Shown here: piece after piece, positions 8,373-17,958 of the stretch
Position numbering within the stretch: position 1 is the first letter of the stretch
Layout: every line of letters begins with the position of its first letter
Assembly (NCBI RefSeq): GCF_038002765.1
Contig: NZ_JBBODE010000001.1
Location: 1,798,001 to 1,862,000 of the forward strand
DNA: 64,000 bases
Reading direction: 5' to 3'
Origin: Peribacillus sp. FSL H8-0477
GTDB lineage: Bacteria > Bacillota > Bacilli > Bacillales > DSM-1321
Program-made: the position numbers and the translations under genes
The notes under the pieces: model-generated
What the model was told of the DNA's origin: nothing
Database searches by the model: none
The model's input: only the letters and a program-made list of their open reading frames with translations

Positions 8373-11300
8373 TTGCTAAAAAAACGCGAAAGAAAATGGC
8401 TGGCTTTATTATTTTCGATATTGCTGTTTACATCCTTGATTATTCCGACAAACTCCACCATTGCTTCGACAAGTACACTTCATACCTCTGCAAAAGATAG
8501 TCTTTTAGGAAAAGAACAAAAGAAGATTGCTCCTACAGTCCTTTCACAATTTAAAGAAAATAAAGAAGTTACCTTCCTAATTAAATTCAAAGAACAAGTG
8601 GATACCCAAAAAGTATCTGCCAAAGCTGCTGCTATAGCCAAAACACAAAAACTATCAGCTAACCAATCAAAACTACTTAAACGCTCTACTCTTGTATCCG
8701 AGCTTCGATCTACTGCATTAGAAACACAGGTAAATGTTAAAAACTATTTAGACAAACAGGAAAAAGCAGGCCAAGCAAAGAATCTTCAATCCTTTTATGT
8801 CGTCAATGCGATGGCAGTAACAGCTTCCAAAGACGTAATGGAGCAGCTTGCTGTTTACCCTGAGGTAGCTAAAATCCTGCCAAATGAAATCAGACAGTTA
8901 ATTCAACCAGATAGCAAAACCAAAATCTCTAATGCAGTGAACGGCTCTACTGCTGTTAAAAGCAAAGCCGACACGTCTGCCATAGAGTGGAATATCGATA
9001 AAATCGGTACACCAGCTGTATGGGACATGGGGATCGATGGTGCAGGAACCGTGATCGCCTCAATCGATACAGGTGTTCAATGGAATCACCCTGCATTAAA
9101 AACAAAATACCGCGGGTATAATCCTGCAAACCCAAACACCGCTGACCATGAATATAATTGGTTGGACGCGGTGGGTGGACAGGCTTCGCCTTATGATGAT
9201 CAAGGACACGGAACACATACGATTGGAACCATGGTTGGATCTGAAGAAAATGGAACCAATCAAATCGGTGTTGCTCCAGGCGCTAAATACATTGCTGTTA
9301 AAGCCTTTTCTGCAAGCGGTGGTTCTGATATTGATTTATTAGAAGCAGGTGAATGGGTTCTGGCACCAAAAGATGCTGCTGGAAATCCACATCCTGAAAA
9401 GGCACCTGATGTAGTAAACAATTCATGGGGCGGTGGTGCTGGTCTTGATGAATGGTACCGTCCAATGGTTCAAGCTTGGAAATCAGCTGAAATATTCCCT
9501 GAATTTTCTGCAGGAAATACAACTCTGTCTAACCCTGGTGGTGCAGGTTCTATCGCTAACCCAGCAAACTATCCAGAATCCTTTGCTACAGCAGCCACAG
9601 ATCTAAACAATCAAATTGCTAGTTTTTCCTTACGAGGACCTTCACCTTATGGAGAAATCAAGCCAGATATCTCTGCTCCAGGTGTAAATATTCGTTCATC
9701 AGTTCCCGGAGGTTTGTATGAGGGCGGTTGGAATGGTACATCAATGGCTGGTCCGCACGTGGCAGCTGTAGCTGCGCTGCTTCGACAAGTTAATGCGAGT
9801 TTAACCGTTGATGAGCTTGAGGAAATTCTATTAACTACATCAACACCTTTAACAGATGCTGCATATACAACAGTACCAAATAATGCATACGGCCATGGCT
9901 TAGTAAATGCATTTGATGCTGTTTCCTCTATTGTAAGTGGACTTGGGAAAATCGAGGGCAGAGTTTCGAAAGACGGAGATGATACAGAACCAGCTGTTAT
10001 CCGTCACGAAGGCCCTGAAAGCTCGTATAAACAAATGGATCTTACCTTAACTGCTGAAGTTACTGATAATATCAGTGTTTCAGAAGTCCAAGTAAAGTAC
10101 CAAAAAGCAGATGAGACTTGGGCTGAAGTGAAAGCGGATCGAGTAAGCGGAGATTTCAAATCAGGCACCTACGAAGCAACGATTCCAGCTTCTGCATTAA
10201 CTGCAGATTCCATTGTCTATAAATGGACAGCTACAGACTTTGGCGGATCTGTTACGACAACTGAAAATGATACTGTCGAATTAATCCCTGGAATCAGTGT
10301 CGGCTATACAGAGGATTTCGAACAAAATCCTGTAGGCTGGACTAAATTCGGGACAAATAATGACTGGGATTGGGGCGTCCCAACCAGTGGACCTGGCTCG
10401 GCTTCTTCCGGAGAGAAAGCCTATGCTACAAACCTTGCCGGAAATTATTCGAACAGCGCCAACATGAGCTTAAAAATGCCTCCAATTGATTTACCAGAAG
10501 GCTCAAGCTATTTACAATTCAAACATTGGTATGAGCTTGAAAGAAACTATGATTTTTCTCATGTATTCATTTCAACAGATGGAACCAATTATGTTCAAGC
10601 AGCGCGATTCAATGATAAATCGACTACTTGGATTGATGGTGAGGTTAACCTAAGTGAATATGCCGGACAACGAGTCTATATTGCTTTTAATGTCACGACA
10701 GATGCCTCCATTCCTAAACCTGGCTGGTATATCGATGATGTTAAACTTAGCAGCACATCCCTGCTTCCAACTACAAAAGCAAAAGCTGGAATTAGCTTAG
10801 GCAAGAATGATTCTTCCGTTTCAGCTAAGCCTGCAGTTGATCCAAGTAAAATCACACCAACTATTGAAAAAGCAAAACAAGAACCTGAAAAGGATCAGCC
10901 TGCACCTGTACTTCTTCCCTTACAAGCTCAAGTTAGTGTGCTTGAGACTGGAAGATCTGTGTACACGAATCCACAGGATGGTACCTATCAATTAACACAT
11001 GCAACAGGTTCATATACGTTACAAGCAGAAACGTATGGCTTCCGTTCGCAGACAAAAACCGTAACAGTCGAACAAGACGCTGTTTCAACAGCTAATTTCA
11101 CCCTTCAAGAAATACCTAAAGGGACTGTGAATGGTACAATCACAAATAAAATTACGGGTGAACCAGTATCAGGTGCAACGATTTTCTTGGTTGAAGATGC
11201 TGCAATCCAGCCCGTAGAAACGAATTCAAATGGTGAGTATTCGCTAACGGCTTACGAAGGAGATTACACGTTAAAAGTGGTAGCACCTTCCTATTATGGA

Positions 11301-12704
11301 AGTGAAGCTGCCGTTACTCTTTCAGAAGGCAGTACTTCCACAAAAGATTTCGAACTTAAACCGTTCATTGGGTATCCTGATGAAATTAAGTATGATGATG
11401 GCACAGCAGAAAATGCTCATTCATTCAATGCAGCCGGAAATAGCTGGGCAGTGAAAATGTCACTGGCTAATGGTAATAAAACAGCCAATGTGACAGGCGC
11501 TCTCTTCCGTTTCTGGGATACTACATGGCCATTACCAGGTGGAACCGAATTTGAAGTGTCCGTCTATGATGCGACAGGTACAGACGGATCACCTGGCAAA
11601 AAATTAGCCGGTCCATTTACAGAAACAGCATTACGGAATGGTCAATGGACACATGTTGATTTAAGTACGCATGGAATCATGGTAGAAGGCGATTTCTTCG
11701 TCGTCTACACGCAAACAAAAGCGAATCCGAACTCTCCTGGACTGGCTACTGATGAAGATGGTCCAAATGCTGGACGCAGCTGGCAGGGAGTTAGCGGAGC
11801 ATGGTCACTCTCTCCTGAAGAAGAAGGAAATTACATGATTCGCGCAACCGTTGATTATGAAGTAAAAGAACCTGTTATTACTTCACCTAAAGACGGCTCA
11901 TTCACAAATAAAAAAGAAGTAACGATTGAAGGTACGTCTGCTCCAACAACAGCAGTCGATATCTTTAATAAAGGTGAGCAAGTAGCTACGACTGATTCAA
12001 CAGACAGTGGAACCTTTACCGTTCCGGTCACCCTAACTAATGGGGAAAATATTTTGACTGCAAAAGCGCGGACAAGCCAAGGTTCAACAGAGGCTTCTGC
12101 TCCGGTTAAAGTGATTCTGGATACCCTTAAGCCAGAACTTGAAATCACATCACCTGTGAATGGCTCTAAATCTAACCGTGAAACCGTTACAGTAACTGGT
12201 ACGGTAACTGATGAAAACCTTGATTGGGTTAAAGTGAATGGGCAAAAAGCAACAATTAAGGACCAAACCTTTAGCTATCGCCTTGTTCTCAATGAAGGCA
12301 TCAATACAATCAAAGTTGTTGCACAAGATAAAGCAAACAATAAAATCACGAAAACAATCTCAATTGATGTAAAATACACAGCTCCTGAGATTTCAACATT
12401 AGTACCAAATGAAGATAAGATCCTAAAAAATGGTGAATCAGTCAAAATAGAATTTGACAGCGAACCAGGCCTAACCGCTGACTTCTCTATTATGATGCCT
12501 CTTACAAATGCAGGAGGGGTTGCAAACGCAACTGACTTACCAATGAAGGAAACCTCTTCAGGTCATTACGTCGGCTACTATACCGCCACAACGAATGTGA
12601 AGGCACCTGGCGCCGTTATCGAAGTGAAAATAGCTGACAGCTACGGAAATGTAACAACCAAACGAGCCGAAGGCAAGCTTTGGATTAACGCAAAAAAAGA
12701 ATAA
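8373..12704 (+). CDS. bpr: Bacillopeptidase F, secreted subtilisin-family protease
   Basis: This 1443-residue secreted serine protease closely follows the sequence of B. subtilis bacillopeptidase F (about 1433 aa) along its whole length. It has a signal peptide (residues 1-32), an I9-type propeptide with the phrase TFLIKFKEQVD, and an S8 catalytic domain with Asp232 (ASIDTGVQWNHPAL), His279 (GHGTHT) and Ser457 (GTSMAGPHVAA). After about residue 520 come a large beta-rich region with a MAM-like DFEQNP segment, a carboxypeptidase-regulatory-like repeat with VSGATIFLVED, and Ig-like repeats near the C-terminus. The start is TTG, chosen because GGGGGAAG lies just before it. It stands alone and ends at a strong terminator. 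Confidence 0.96.
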   Translation: MLKKRERKWLALLFSILLFTSLIIPTNSTIASTSTLHTSAKDSLLGKEQKKIAPTVLSQFKENKEVTFLIKFKEQVDTQKVSAKAAAIAKTQKLSANQSKLLKRSTLVSELRSTALETQVNVKNYLDKQEKAGQAKNLQSFYVVNAMAVTASKDVMEQLAVYPEVAKILPNEIRQLIQPDSKTKISNAVNGSTAVKSKADTSAIEWNIDKIGTPAVWDMGIDGAGTVIASIDTGVQWNHPALKTKYRGYNPANPNTADHEYNWLDAVGGQASPYDDQGHGTHTIGTMVGSEENGTNQIGVAPGAKYIAVKAFSASGGSDIDLLEAGEWVLAPKDAAGNPHPEKAPDVVNNSWGGGAGLDEWYRPMVQAWKSAEIFPEFSAGNTTLSNPGGAGSIANPANYPESFATAATDLNNQIASFSLRGPSPYGEIKPDISAPGVNIRSSVPGGLYEGGWNGTSMAGPHVAAVAALLRQVNASLTVDELEEILLTTSTPLTDAAYTTVPNNAYGHGLVNAFDAVSSIVSGLGKIEGRVSKDGDDTEPAVIRHEGPESSYKQMDLTLTAEVTDNISVSEVQVKYQKADETWAEVKADRVSGDFKSGTYEATIPASALTADSIVYKWTATDFGGSVTTTENDTVELIPGISVGYTEDFEQNPVGWTKFGTNNDWDWGVPTSGPGSASSGEKAYATNLAGNYSNSANMSLKMPPIDLPEGSSYLQFKHWYELERNYDFSHVFISTDGTNYVQAARFNDKSTTWIDGEVNLSEYAGQRVYIAFNVTTDASIPKPGWYIDDVKLSSTSLLPTTKAKAGISLGKNDSSVSAKPAVDPSKITPTIEKAKQEPEKDQPAPVLLPLQAQVSVLETGRSVYTNPQDGTYQLTHATGSYTLQAETYGFRSQTKTVTVEQDAVSTANFTLQEIPKGTVNGTITNKITGEPVSGATIFLVEDAAIQPVETNSNGEYSLTAYEGDYTLKVVAPSYYGSEAAVTLSEGSTSTKDFELKPFIGYPDEIKYDDGTAENAHSFNAAGNSWAVKMSLANGNKTANVTGALFRFWDTTWPLPGGTEFEVSVYDATGTDGSPGKKLAGPFTETALRNGQWTHVDLSTHGIMVEGDFFVVYTQTKANPNSPGLATDEDGPNAGRSWQGVSGAWSLSPEEEGNYMIRATVDYEVKEPVITSPKDGSFTNKKEVTIEGTSAPTTAVDIFNKGEQVATTDSTDSGTFTVPVTLTNGENILTAKARTSQGSTEASAPVKVILDTLKPELEITSPVNGSKSNRETVTVTGTVTDENLDWVKVNGQKATIKDQTFSYRLVLNEGINTIKVVAQDKANNKITKTISIDVKYTAPEISTLVPNEDKILKNGESVKIEFDSEPGLTADFSIMMPLTNAGGVANATDLPMKETSSGHYVGYYTATTNVKAPGAVIEVKIADSYGNVTTKRAEGKLWINAKKE

Positions 12705-12712
12705 GCATACCG

Positions 12713-12748
12713 CCGCATACCCGTTACTAACCGGGTATGCGGTTTTTT
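12713..12748 (+). terminator. Terminator of bpr
   Basis: CCGCATACCCG pairs perfectly with CGGGTATGCGG and is followed by six T, starting nine bases past the stop codon. Confidence 0.95.
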
Positions 12749-12784
12749 AATTTTTAATGAAGTGCCGCCGCTGCTGAATACGAG

Positions 12785-14420
12785 GGTGAAATGGGTATGG
12801 GCAGAATCAGAGTATTCGAGCCTATAATTGATGAGATGTCGGAGACAATACCATCCCAGTTCAGCATGTTTTGTCCAGAATGCGTCATTAAAAGAAAAAA
12901 AGCTTTTAAAAAAGAGAAAATTACTCAAATTATAAAAGCTAAGCCCCGGGAAGTTTGATCGGTTGAAGGAAATCTAGCTCATTCTGCTTCGGGCCGAATC
13001 ATCTTGAGTTTGGGCCGAATAAAACTCGGTTTGGGCCGAATCATTTTGGGTTTGGGAAGAATAAATCCTCGTTTGGGCCGAATCAGACTACTCGAGCCTA
13101 TAATCGATGAGGTGTCGAAGACAATCCCCCTCCCTTTCAGCATGTTTTGTCCAGAATGCGTCATCAAAAAGGAAAAAGCTCTTAAAATCAAACGAAAAAG
13201 AGAAAGTTACTCTATTTTTAAAAGCTAAGACCAAGGGAAGTTTGATCGGTTGAAGGAAATCTAGCTCATTCTGCTTCGGGCCGAATCATCTTGAGTTACG
13301 GCCGAATAAATCCTAGTTTGAGCAGAATCAGGCTACTCGAGCCTATAATCGATGAGGTGTCGAAGACAATCCCCCTCCCATTCAGCGTGTTTTGTCCAGA
13401 ATGCGTCATCAAAAGGTAAAAGAGCTTTTAAATTCAAACAAAAAAGAGAAAATTACTCAAATTATAAAAGCTAAGACCAAGGGAAGTTTGCTTGGTTGAA
13501 GGAAATCTAGATCATTCTGCTTCGGGCCGAATCATCTTGAGTTTGGGCCGAATAAAACCCGGTTTGGGCCGAATCATTTTGAGTTACAGCCGAATGAATC
13601 CTAGTTTGGGCCGAATCAGGGTATTCGAGCCTATATTTTATAAGGTTTTGAGGACAATCCCCCTCCCATTCAGCGTGTTTTGTCCAGAATGCGTCATCAA
13701 AAAGAAAATAGCTCTTAAATTCAAACGAAAAAGAGAAAGTTACTCTATTTTTAAAAGCTAAGACCTAGGGAAGTTTAATCGGTTGAAGGGAAATCTAGAT
13801 CATTCTGCTTCGGGCCGAATCATCTTGAGTTTGGGCCGAATAAAACTCGGTTTGGGCCGAATCATTTTGGGTTTGGGCCGAATAAATCCTCGTTTGGGCC
13901 GAATCAGAGTATTCGAGCCTAAAATTGATAAGATTTTGAAGGCAATCCCCCTTCCATTCAGCGTGTTTTGTCCAGAATGCGTCATCAAAAAGAAAAAAGC
14001 TCTTAAATTCAAACAAAAAAGAGAAAGTTACTCTATTTTTAAAAGCTAAGATCAAGGGAAGTTTGCTCGATTCTGCTTCGGGCCGAATCATCTTAAGTTT
14101 GGGCCGAATCATTTTGGGTTTGGGAAGAATAAATCCTCGTTTGGGCCGAATCAGACTACTCGAGCATACAATCGATGAGGTGTCGAAGACAATCCCCCTC
14201 CCATTCAGCGTGTTTTGGCCAGAATGCGTCATCAAAAGGTAAAAGAGCTTTTAAATTCAAACAAAAAAAAGAAAGTTACTCTATTTTTAAAAGCTAAAAC
14301 AAAAGAAAGTTTGATCGGTTGAAGGGAAATCTAGATCATTCTGCTACTGGCCGAATCGGAGTCTCGAGTCTTTTCGAAGACAATCCCATCCCCATTCAGC
14401 AGGTTTTATCCAGAATGGAG
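12785..14420. repeat. Array B: composite block of 21-bp units (core GGGCCGAAT) and ~190-bp spacers
   Basis: Five runs of 3-5 units carry the core GGGCCGAAT at exact 21-bp steps: 12991-13075, 13278-13320, 13524-13608, 13812-13896 and 14080-14143. Units alternate GAATCAT and GAATAAA, so there is a 42-bp superperiod. Runs are separated by a conserved spacer of roughly 160-200 bp that includes TTTTGTCCAGAATGCGTCAT (near 12868, 13146, 13390, 13677, 13968, 14210) and an AAAGAGAAAGTTACTCTATT stretch. Partial copies lie at both ends. The block separates the convergent bpr and yusE genes. Open frames through it are a by-product of the 21-bp period. Confidence 0.93.
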
Positions 14421-14423
14421 TAT

Positions 14424-14455
14424 AAAAAAATCCTTATCTTCTAGGAGACAAGGAT
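14424..14455 (-). terminator. Terminator of yusF-yusE
   Basis: ATCCTTGTCTCC...AAGGAT forms a stem on the minus strand that overlaps the end of yusE and is followed by seven T. Confidence 0.75.
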
Positions 14456-14766
14456 CAAGCGTTCAATGTTTTTAATTCTTCATATAGGTATGGTACTGAT
14501 TGAAAGGCGTAGATTTTCTTCGTTAGTGTTCCATTTTTAAATAATAGCAGGCATGGGACACTTTCTACTTCGTATTGATGGGCAATCTTTTGCATAAAGT
14601 TTAGGTTCATCTTCCCGCATTCCAATTCTTGCAGTAGTTCTAATGATACATTCATCATTTTAGTGGCGACCATACAGGTGCCGCACATTGGGGTGTATAA
14701 GTATAAACAAAACGTTCGTTTCCACTGAATGGCTAGGTTCAATTCAGTCTCCGTCCAATCTTTCAT
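14455..14766 (-). CDS. yusE: YusE-like thioredoxin-fold protein
   Basis: This 103-residue cytoplasmic protein has a thioredoxin fold. The redox motif CGTC is in LYTPMCGTCMVATKMM near residue 30, and the cis-Pro loop is seen as YEVESVPCLLLFKNG. It is shorter at the N-terminus than classical thioredoxin. It follows yusF by nine bases on the same strand, as in B. subtilis. The ATG is preceded by GAGGATGA. The natural substrate is unknown; a disulfide reductase or sulfur-relay role is inference from the CxxC motif. Confidence 0.87.
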   Translation of the reverse strand: MKDWTETELNLAIQWKRTFCLYLYTPMCGTCMVATKMMNVSLELLQELECGKMNLNFMQKIAHQYEVESVPCLLLFKNGTLTKKIYAFQSVPYLYEELKTLNA

Positions 14767-14775
14767 GTAATCCAG

Positions 14776-15117
14776 TCATCCTCTTTTCACTTCTATTTTT
14801 CCTGCTGCTAATACGTCAGTCAAGTGGTGTAAGGGTGCATCTGCAACTTGACGATATACTCGATCAATATATAAATGTGAAGCATTTGGCATTTCACGCA
14901 GCAGTTTTTTGCGCAGCTTCTCCCCTGATTCATCAGCATCGACAAGAATGTAGACATCCTTATCAGCCAGCTCATCAACCAATTCGTCAAGCCGTGTGAT
15001 AGATATGGTCCCATTTGTACAGATAATTTCCAGCTTCTCGTTAAGAATTTGTGTGACTTTTCGTTTATCCGTCACTCCTTCAACAATTAACACTTTATCT
15101 GAGCATTCGTTTCCCAC
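14776..15117 (-). CDS. yusF: YusF-like Toprim-domain protein
   Basis: This 113-residue protein is a stand-alone Toprim domain, the metal-binding nucleotidyl-transfer/hydrolysis fold found in primases, topoisomerases and RNase M5. The conserved Glu is in VLIVEGVTDKRK and the DxD-type pair is in VYILVDADESGEKLRKKL. It starts at a GTG preceded by AGGTGA. It pairs with yusE nine bases downstream. It is related in design to small M5-like nucleases, but it is shorter than RNase M5 and its substrate is not known. Confidence 0.86.
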   Translation of the reverse strand: MGNECSDKVLIVEGVTDKRKVTQILNEKLEIICTNGTISITRLDELVDELADKDVYILVDADESGEKLRKKLLREMPNASHLYIDRVYRQVADAPLHHLTDVLAAGKIEVKRG

Positions 15118-15149
15118 TACAAATCACCTGTTTCTTCTGATTGTGTAAA

Positions 15150-15180
15150 TAAAAAAACAGAGAAGGGCAATGCCCCTCCC
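15150..15180 (-). terminator. Weak terminator after gcvH
   Basis: On the minus strand GGGGCATTGCCCTTC is a short GC stem followed after a few bases by seven T. It lies about 20 bases past the gcvH stop. Confidence 0.5.
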
Positions 15181-15196
15181 CACCTGCACACATAAC

Positions 15197-15580
15197 TTAA
15201 CCTTCGTTTGTCATTTCGTCGTATTGTTCCGGAGTCATCAAGTTTTCAATTTCACTTTTGTCTGCCGGCTCAATAACGACCATCCATGCTTTTTCATATG
15301 GGGATTCATTAACGAACTCAGGGTTATCATTTAATTCTTCATTAATAGCAATGATCTTGCCGCTGATCGGTGCATACAATTCAGAGACTGTTTTAACAGA
15401 TTCAACGCTGCCAAATGGTTCATTAGCTTTTAATTCAGCGCCTACTTCCGGAAGCTCAACAAAAACGATATCACCTAGTTCAGCCTGCGCGAACTGTGTG
15501 ATTCCAACTCTTGCCGTTTCACCTTCTGTTTGTACCCATTCATGCTCTTTTGAATAACGAAATTCCTTTGGTGCTGCCAT
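15197..15580 (-). CDS. gcvH: GcvH, glycine cleavage system H protein
   Basis: GcvH (127 aa) carries the lipoyl arm that shuttles the aminomethyl group in the glycine cleavage system; in Bacillus it is also the entry point for lipoate relay to other enzymes. The lipoylated lysine is Lys64 in [18 protein letters not shown], and the N-terminal YSKEHEWV and C-terminal AWMVVIEP blocks are typical. The ATG is preceded by GGGGGAATT. The gene is not next to other gcv genes, as is usual in Bacillus. It lies downstream of yusI on the same strand. Confidence 0.97.
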   Translation of the reverse strand: MAAPKEFRYSKEHEWVQTEGETARVGITQFAQAELGDIVFVELPEVGAELKANEPFGSVESVKTVSELYAPISGKIIAINEELNDNPEFVNESPYEKAWMVVIEPADKSEIENLMTPEQYDEMTNEG

Positions 15581-15618
15581 TATGAATTCCCCCCTATATT
15601 ATGTAGACTAGAGCCTTA

Positions 15619-15975
15619 TCAGCCCCAGGTCTTCGCGTACTCTTCTTCCTTAAAGCCTACCGTTACTTTATTCCCGTCTGAAACAATAGGTCTTTTTATC
15701 AACATGCCATCTGTAGCCAGAATATCAAGCATTTCAGCTTCAGTTGCATCCTTCAGCTTGTCCTTCAAACCAAGTTCCCGGTATTTCTGACCGCTGGTAT
15801 TAAAGAATTTCTTTAACTCTAAACCACTTGTTCGATAGAGCTCTTCCAATTGCGATCTTGATGGCGGATTTTCGAGTAAATGAATCGCTTCATATTCCAA
15901 ACCCTGCTGATCAAGCCATTTTTTTGCATTACGGCATGTACTGCATTTAGGATACCAATAAAATGATAGAGACAT
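15619..15975 (-). CDS. yusI: YusI-like ArsC/Spx-family thioredoxin-fold protein
   Basis: This 118-residue protein belongs to the ArsC/Spx family. The CxxC motif is visible in WYPKCSTCRNAKKWLD (residues 11-14), and the family phrases GLKDKLKDATEAEML and ATDGMLIKRPIV are present. Arsenate reductases of this family use one Cys plus an Arg triad, while Spx proteins bind RNA polymerase; which applies here cannot be settled from the sequence. The place between fadE and gcvH is the same as in B. subtilis. The start has a good AGGTGG site. Confidence 0.88.
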   Translation of the reverse strand: MSLSFYWYPKCSTCRNAKKWLDQQGLEYEAIHLLENPPSRSQLEELYRTSGLELKKFFNTSGQKYRELGLKDKLKDATEAEMLDILATDGMLIKRPIVSDGNKVTVGFKEEEYAKTWG

Positions 15976-16100
15976 CTTTTCACCACCTACAAATAGAATA
16001 CCCGTTTTTTCTTTCCATTACAAAAAATCAGCTGAATAAACAGCGCTGACTCTATGTTCTATCATACTAAAAAATCACCTTGGTGTATCTAAACAAATTA

Positions 16101-16137
16101 GAAAAAGAAGCACCCCCGCAGGGATACTCCTTTTAAG
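16101..16137 (-). terminator. Terminator of the fadNAE operon
   Basis: On the minus strand a short GC-rich stem (AGTATCCCTGCGGGGGTGCTT) followed by TCTTTTTC starts within 10 bases of the fadE stop. Confidence 0.6.
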
Positions 16138-16146
16138 ACATATTGA

Positions 16147-17931
16147 TTAGAGGACAAATTTTTCTGCATCAATAATTTTGACTGCTGCTTCACGTTTCTT
16201 CGCAATTACATTGATTGGGTTATGACGAGTTAATTTACGGAATGAAGAAAGCATGATTCGTAAAGTATCGCCCGTTTCAACTGCAATTAACGTTTCTTTC
16301 GCATGCTGTTCAATTTGATTAAAGGCTTCTTGAACAAAAATTTCTGTATAAAGAACTTTTTGTTGGTTCTTCTCTAGTCCAGTTGCTGCGATTGCTTTTT
16401 CTGTCCGCAATACAGCTGATTCTGCAGCATAAGCTAGGGAAACAATATCAGCAATATTCACAAGAACTTCTTGCTCTTTATCTAGTTCTTTGCCATATTT
16501 TTGTGCAGCTAATCCAGCAGCTAAGATACCAATTTTTTTGGCGTTACTGACAAGCATTTTCTCTTGTGCTAATGGCTCATCGCCCGGTTCTTCAGGCATC
16601 ATCATCATTAATTCCTCTTGAAGAGCTTGTGCCTTCTGGAATAATGGAAGCTCGCCTTTAAGCGCTTTTTTCAGGTATGTTCCAGGAACGAGTAGACGGT
16701 TAATTTCATTTGTTCCTTCAAAAATACGATTAATTCTTGAATCACGATAAGCTCTCTCAATCTCATATTCTTGCATGAATCCGTATCCGCCATGAAGCTG
16801 AACGCCTTCGTCAACCACATAATCAAGAACTTCAGAAGCGAAGAATTTATTGAGTGAACACTCAATTGCATATTCAGCTATCGACTTAGCTACTTCTTTA
16901 CCATCTTTGATTTCATCAGCAGAAAGTTGGCTCATTCTTTGCTCAAACAGACCCACGGTCCGATATACGGAGCTTTCTGCTGCATAGATCTTAGAAGCCA
17001 TGGTAGCTAGTTTTTCTTTTGTTAGATTGAAAGAAGAGATCGGTGTTTTGAACTGTTGACGTTGGTTTGTATATCCAACTGCAAGCTCAAATGCACGCTT
17101 TGCTCCGCCCACTACACCTACACCTAACTTATAACGACCAATATTTAGAATATTAAAGGCAATCACATGGCCTCGGCCTGCTTCTCCAAGAAGGTTCTCA
17201 ACCGGCACCTGTGCATCTTCTAGGATTAATGTCCGTGTAGAAGAGCTCTTAATACCCATTTTCTTTTCTTCAGCACCCGTTGAAACGCCAGAGAAACTAC
17301 GTTCAACAATAAAAGCTGAAAACTTATCGCCGTCAATTTTTGCATACACAACAAATACATCTGCAAAGCCAGCGTTCGTGATCCATTGTTTTTCACCATT
17401 CAACACGTAATGCGTACCTTCTGCATTAAGTTTAGCCGTTGTTTTTGCTCCTAACGCATCTGATCCCGAGCTTGGCTCCGTCAGGGCATAGGCAGCAAGA
17501 AGTTCACCGCTTGCAAGAGCCGGTAAGTATTTTTGCTTTTGCTCTTCGTTTCCGAATAGGACGATTGGCAGTGAACCAATCCCGACATGCGCACCGTGAG
17601 TAATACCGAAACCGCCAGCGCGTGCCATTTTTTCAGCAATGAGTGCTGAACTGATTTTATCAAGTCCAAGTCCGCCGTATTCTTCAGGTACATCTGCTCC
17701 AAGCAATCCAAGTTCTCCTGCTTGCTTTAAAAGCTCCACTGAATTTTCAAATTCGTGGTTTTCTAATTTTTCTACCTTAGGAAGAACTTTGTTAAGAACA
17801 AAATCCTCAGTTGTTTTCGCAATCATTTTTTGCTCATCTGAATAGTCTTCTGGCGTAAACATTTGTTCATACGTAATATCTTCTAATAAAAAGGCTCCAC
17901 CTTTGAGCAGGTTTTCAGTTTGATTAGACAT
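16147..17931 (-). CDS. fadE: FadE, acyl-CoA dehydrogenase
   Basis: FadE (594 aa) is the FAD-dependent acyl-CoA dehydrogenase that introduces the 2,3 double bond in the first beta-oxidation step. The N-terminal and middle domains show AYALTEPSSGSDALGAKTTA and the conserved GEKQWITNAGFAD. The catalytic Glu region is in VQLHGGYGFMQEYEIERAYRDSRI, with NEINRLL following. The extra C-terminal 200 residues match the longer VLCAD-like subgroup. It is the third gene of the fadN-fadA-fadE operon, 27 bases after fadA, and has an AGGAGG site. Expression should follow the FadR-type operator before fadN. Confidence 0.95.
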   Translation of the reverse strand: MSNQTENLLKGGAFLLEDITYEQMFTPEDYSDEQKMIAKTTEDFVLNKVLPKVEKLENHEFENSVELLKQAGELGLLGADVPEEYGGLGLDKISSALIAEKMARAGGFGITHGAHVGIGSLPIVLFGNEEQKQKYLPALASGELLAAYALTEPSSGSDALGAKTTAKLNAEGTHYVLNGEKQWITNAGFADVFVVYAKIDGDKFSAFIVERSFSGVSTGAEEKKMGIKSSSTRTLILEDAQVPVENLLGEAGRGHVIAFNILNIGRYKLGVGVVGGAKRAFELAVGYTNQRQQFKTPISSFNLTKEKLATMASKIYAAESSVYRTVGLFEQRMSQLSADEIKDGKEVAKSIAEYAIECSLNKFFASEVLDYVVDEGVQLHGGYGFMQEYEIERAYRDSRINRIFEGTNEINRLLVPGTYLKKALKGELPLFQKAQALQEELMMMMPEEPGDEPLAQEKMLVSNAKKIGILAAGLAAQKYGKELDKEQEVLVNIADIVSLAYAAESAVLRTEKAIAATGLEKNQQKVLYTEIFVQEAFNQIEQHAKETLIAVETGDTLRIMLSSFRKLTRHNPINVIAKKREAAVKIIDAEKFVL

Positions 17932-17958
17932 ATATAATGACCTCCTGAATTTTATTAT

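Noticed and set aside
10807-10995. Short frames inside bpr on either strand
   Set aside because: They are shadows of the well-supported protease frame.
12979-14235. Several frames of 70-146 residues on both strands with seven-residue repeats such as LGRIILG and IRPKPKM
   Set aside because: They arise because 21 bp equals seven codons, so any frame through the array repeats; no ribosome sites or known domains are present.
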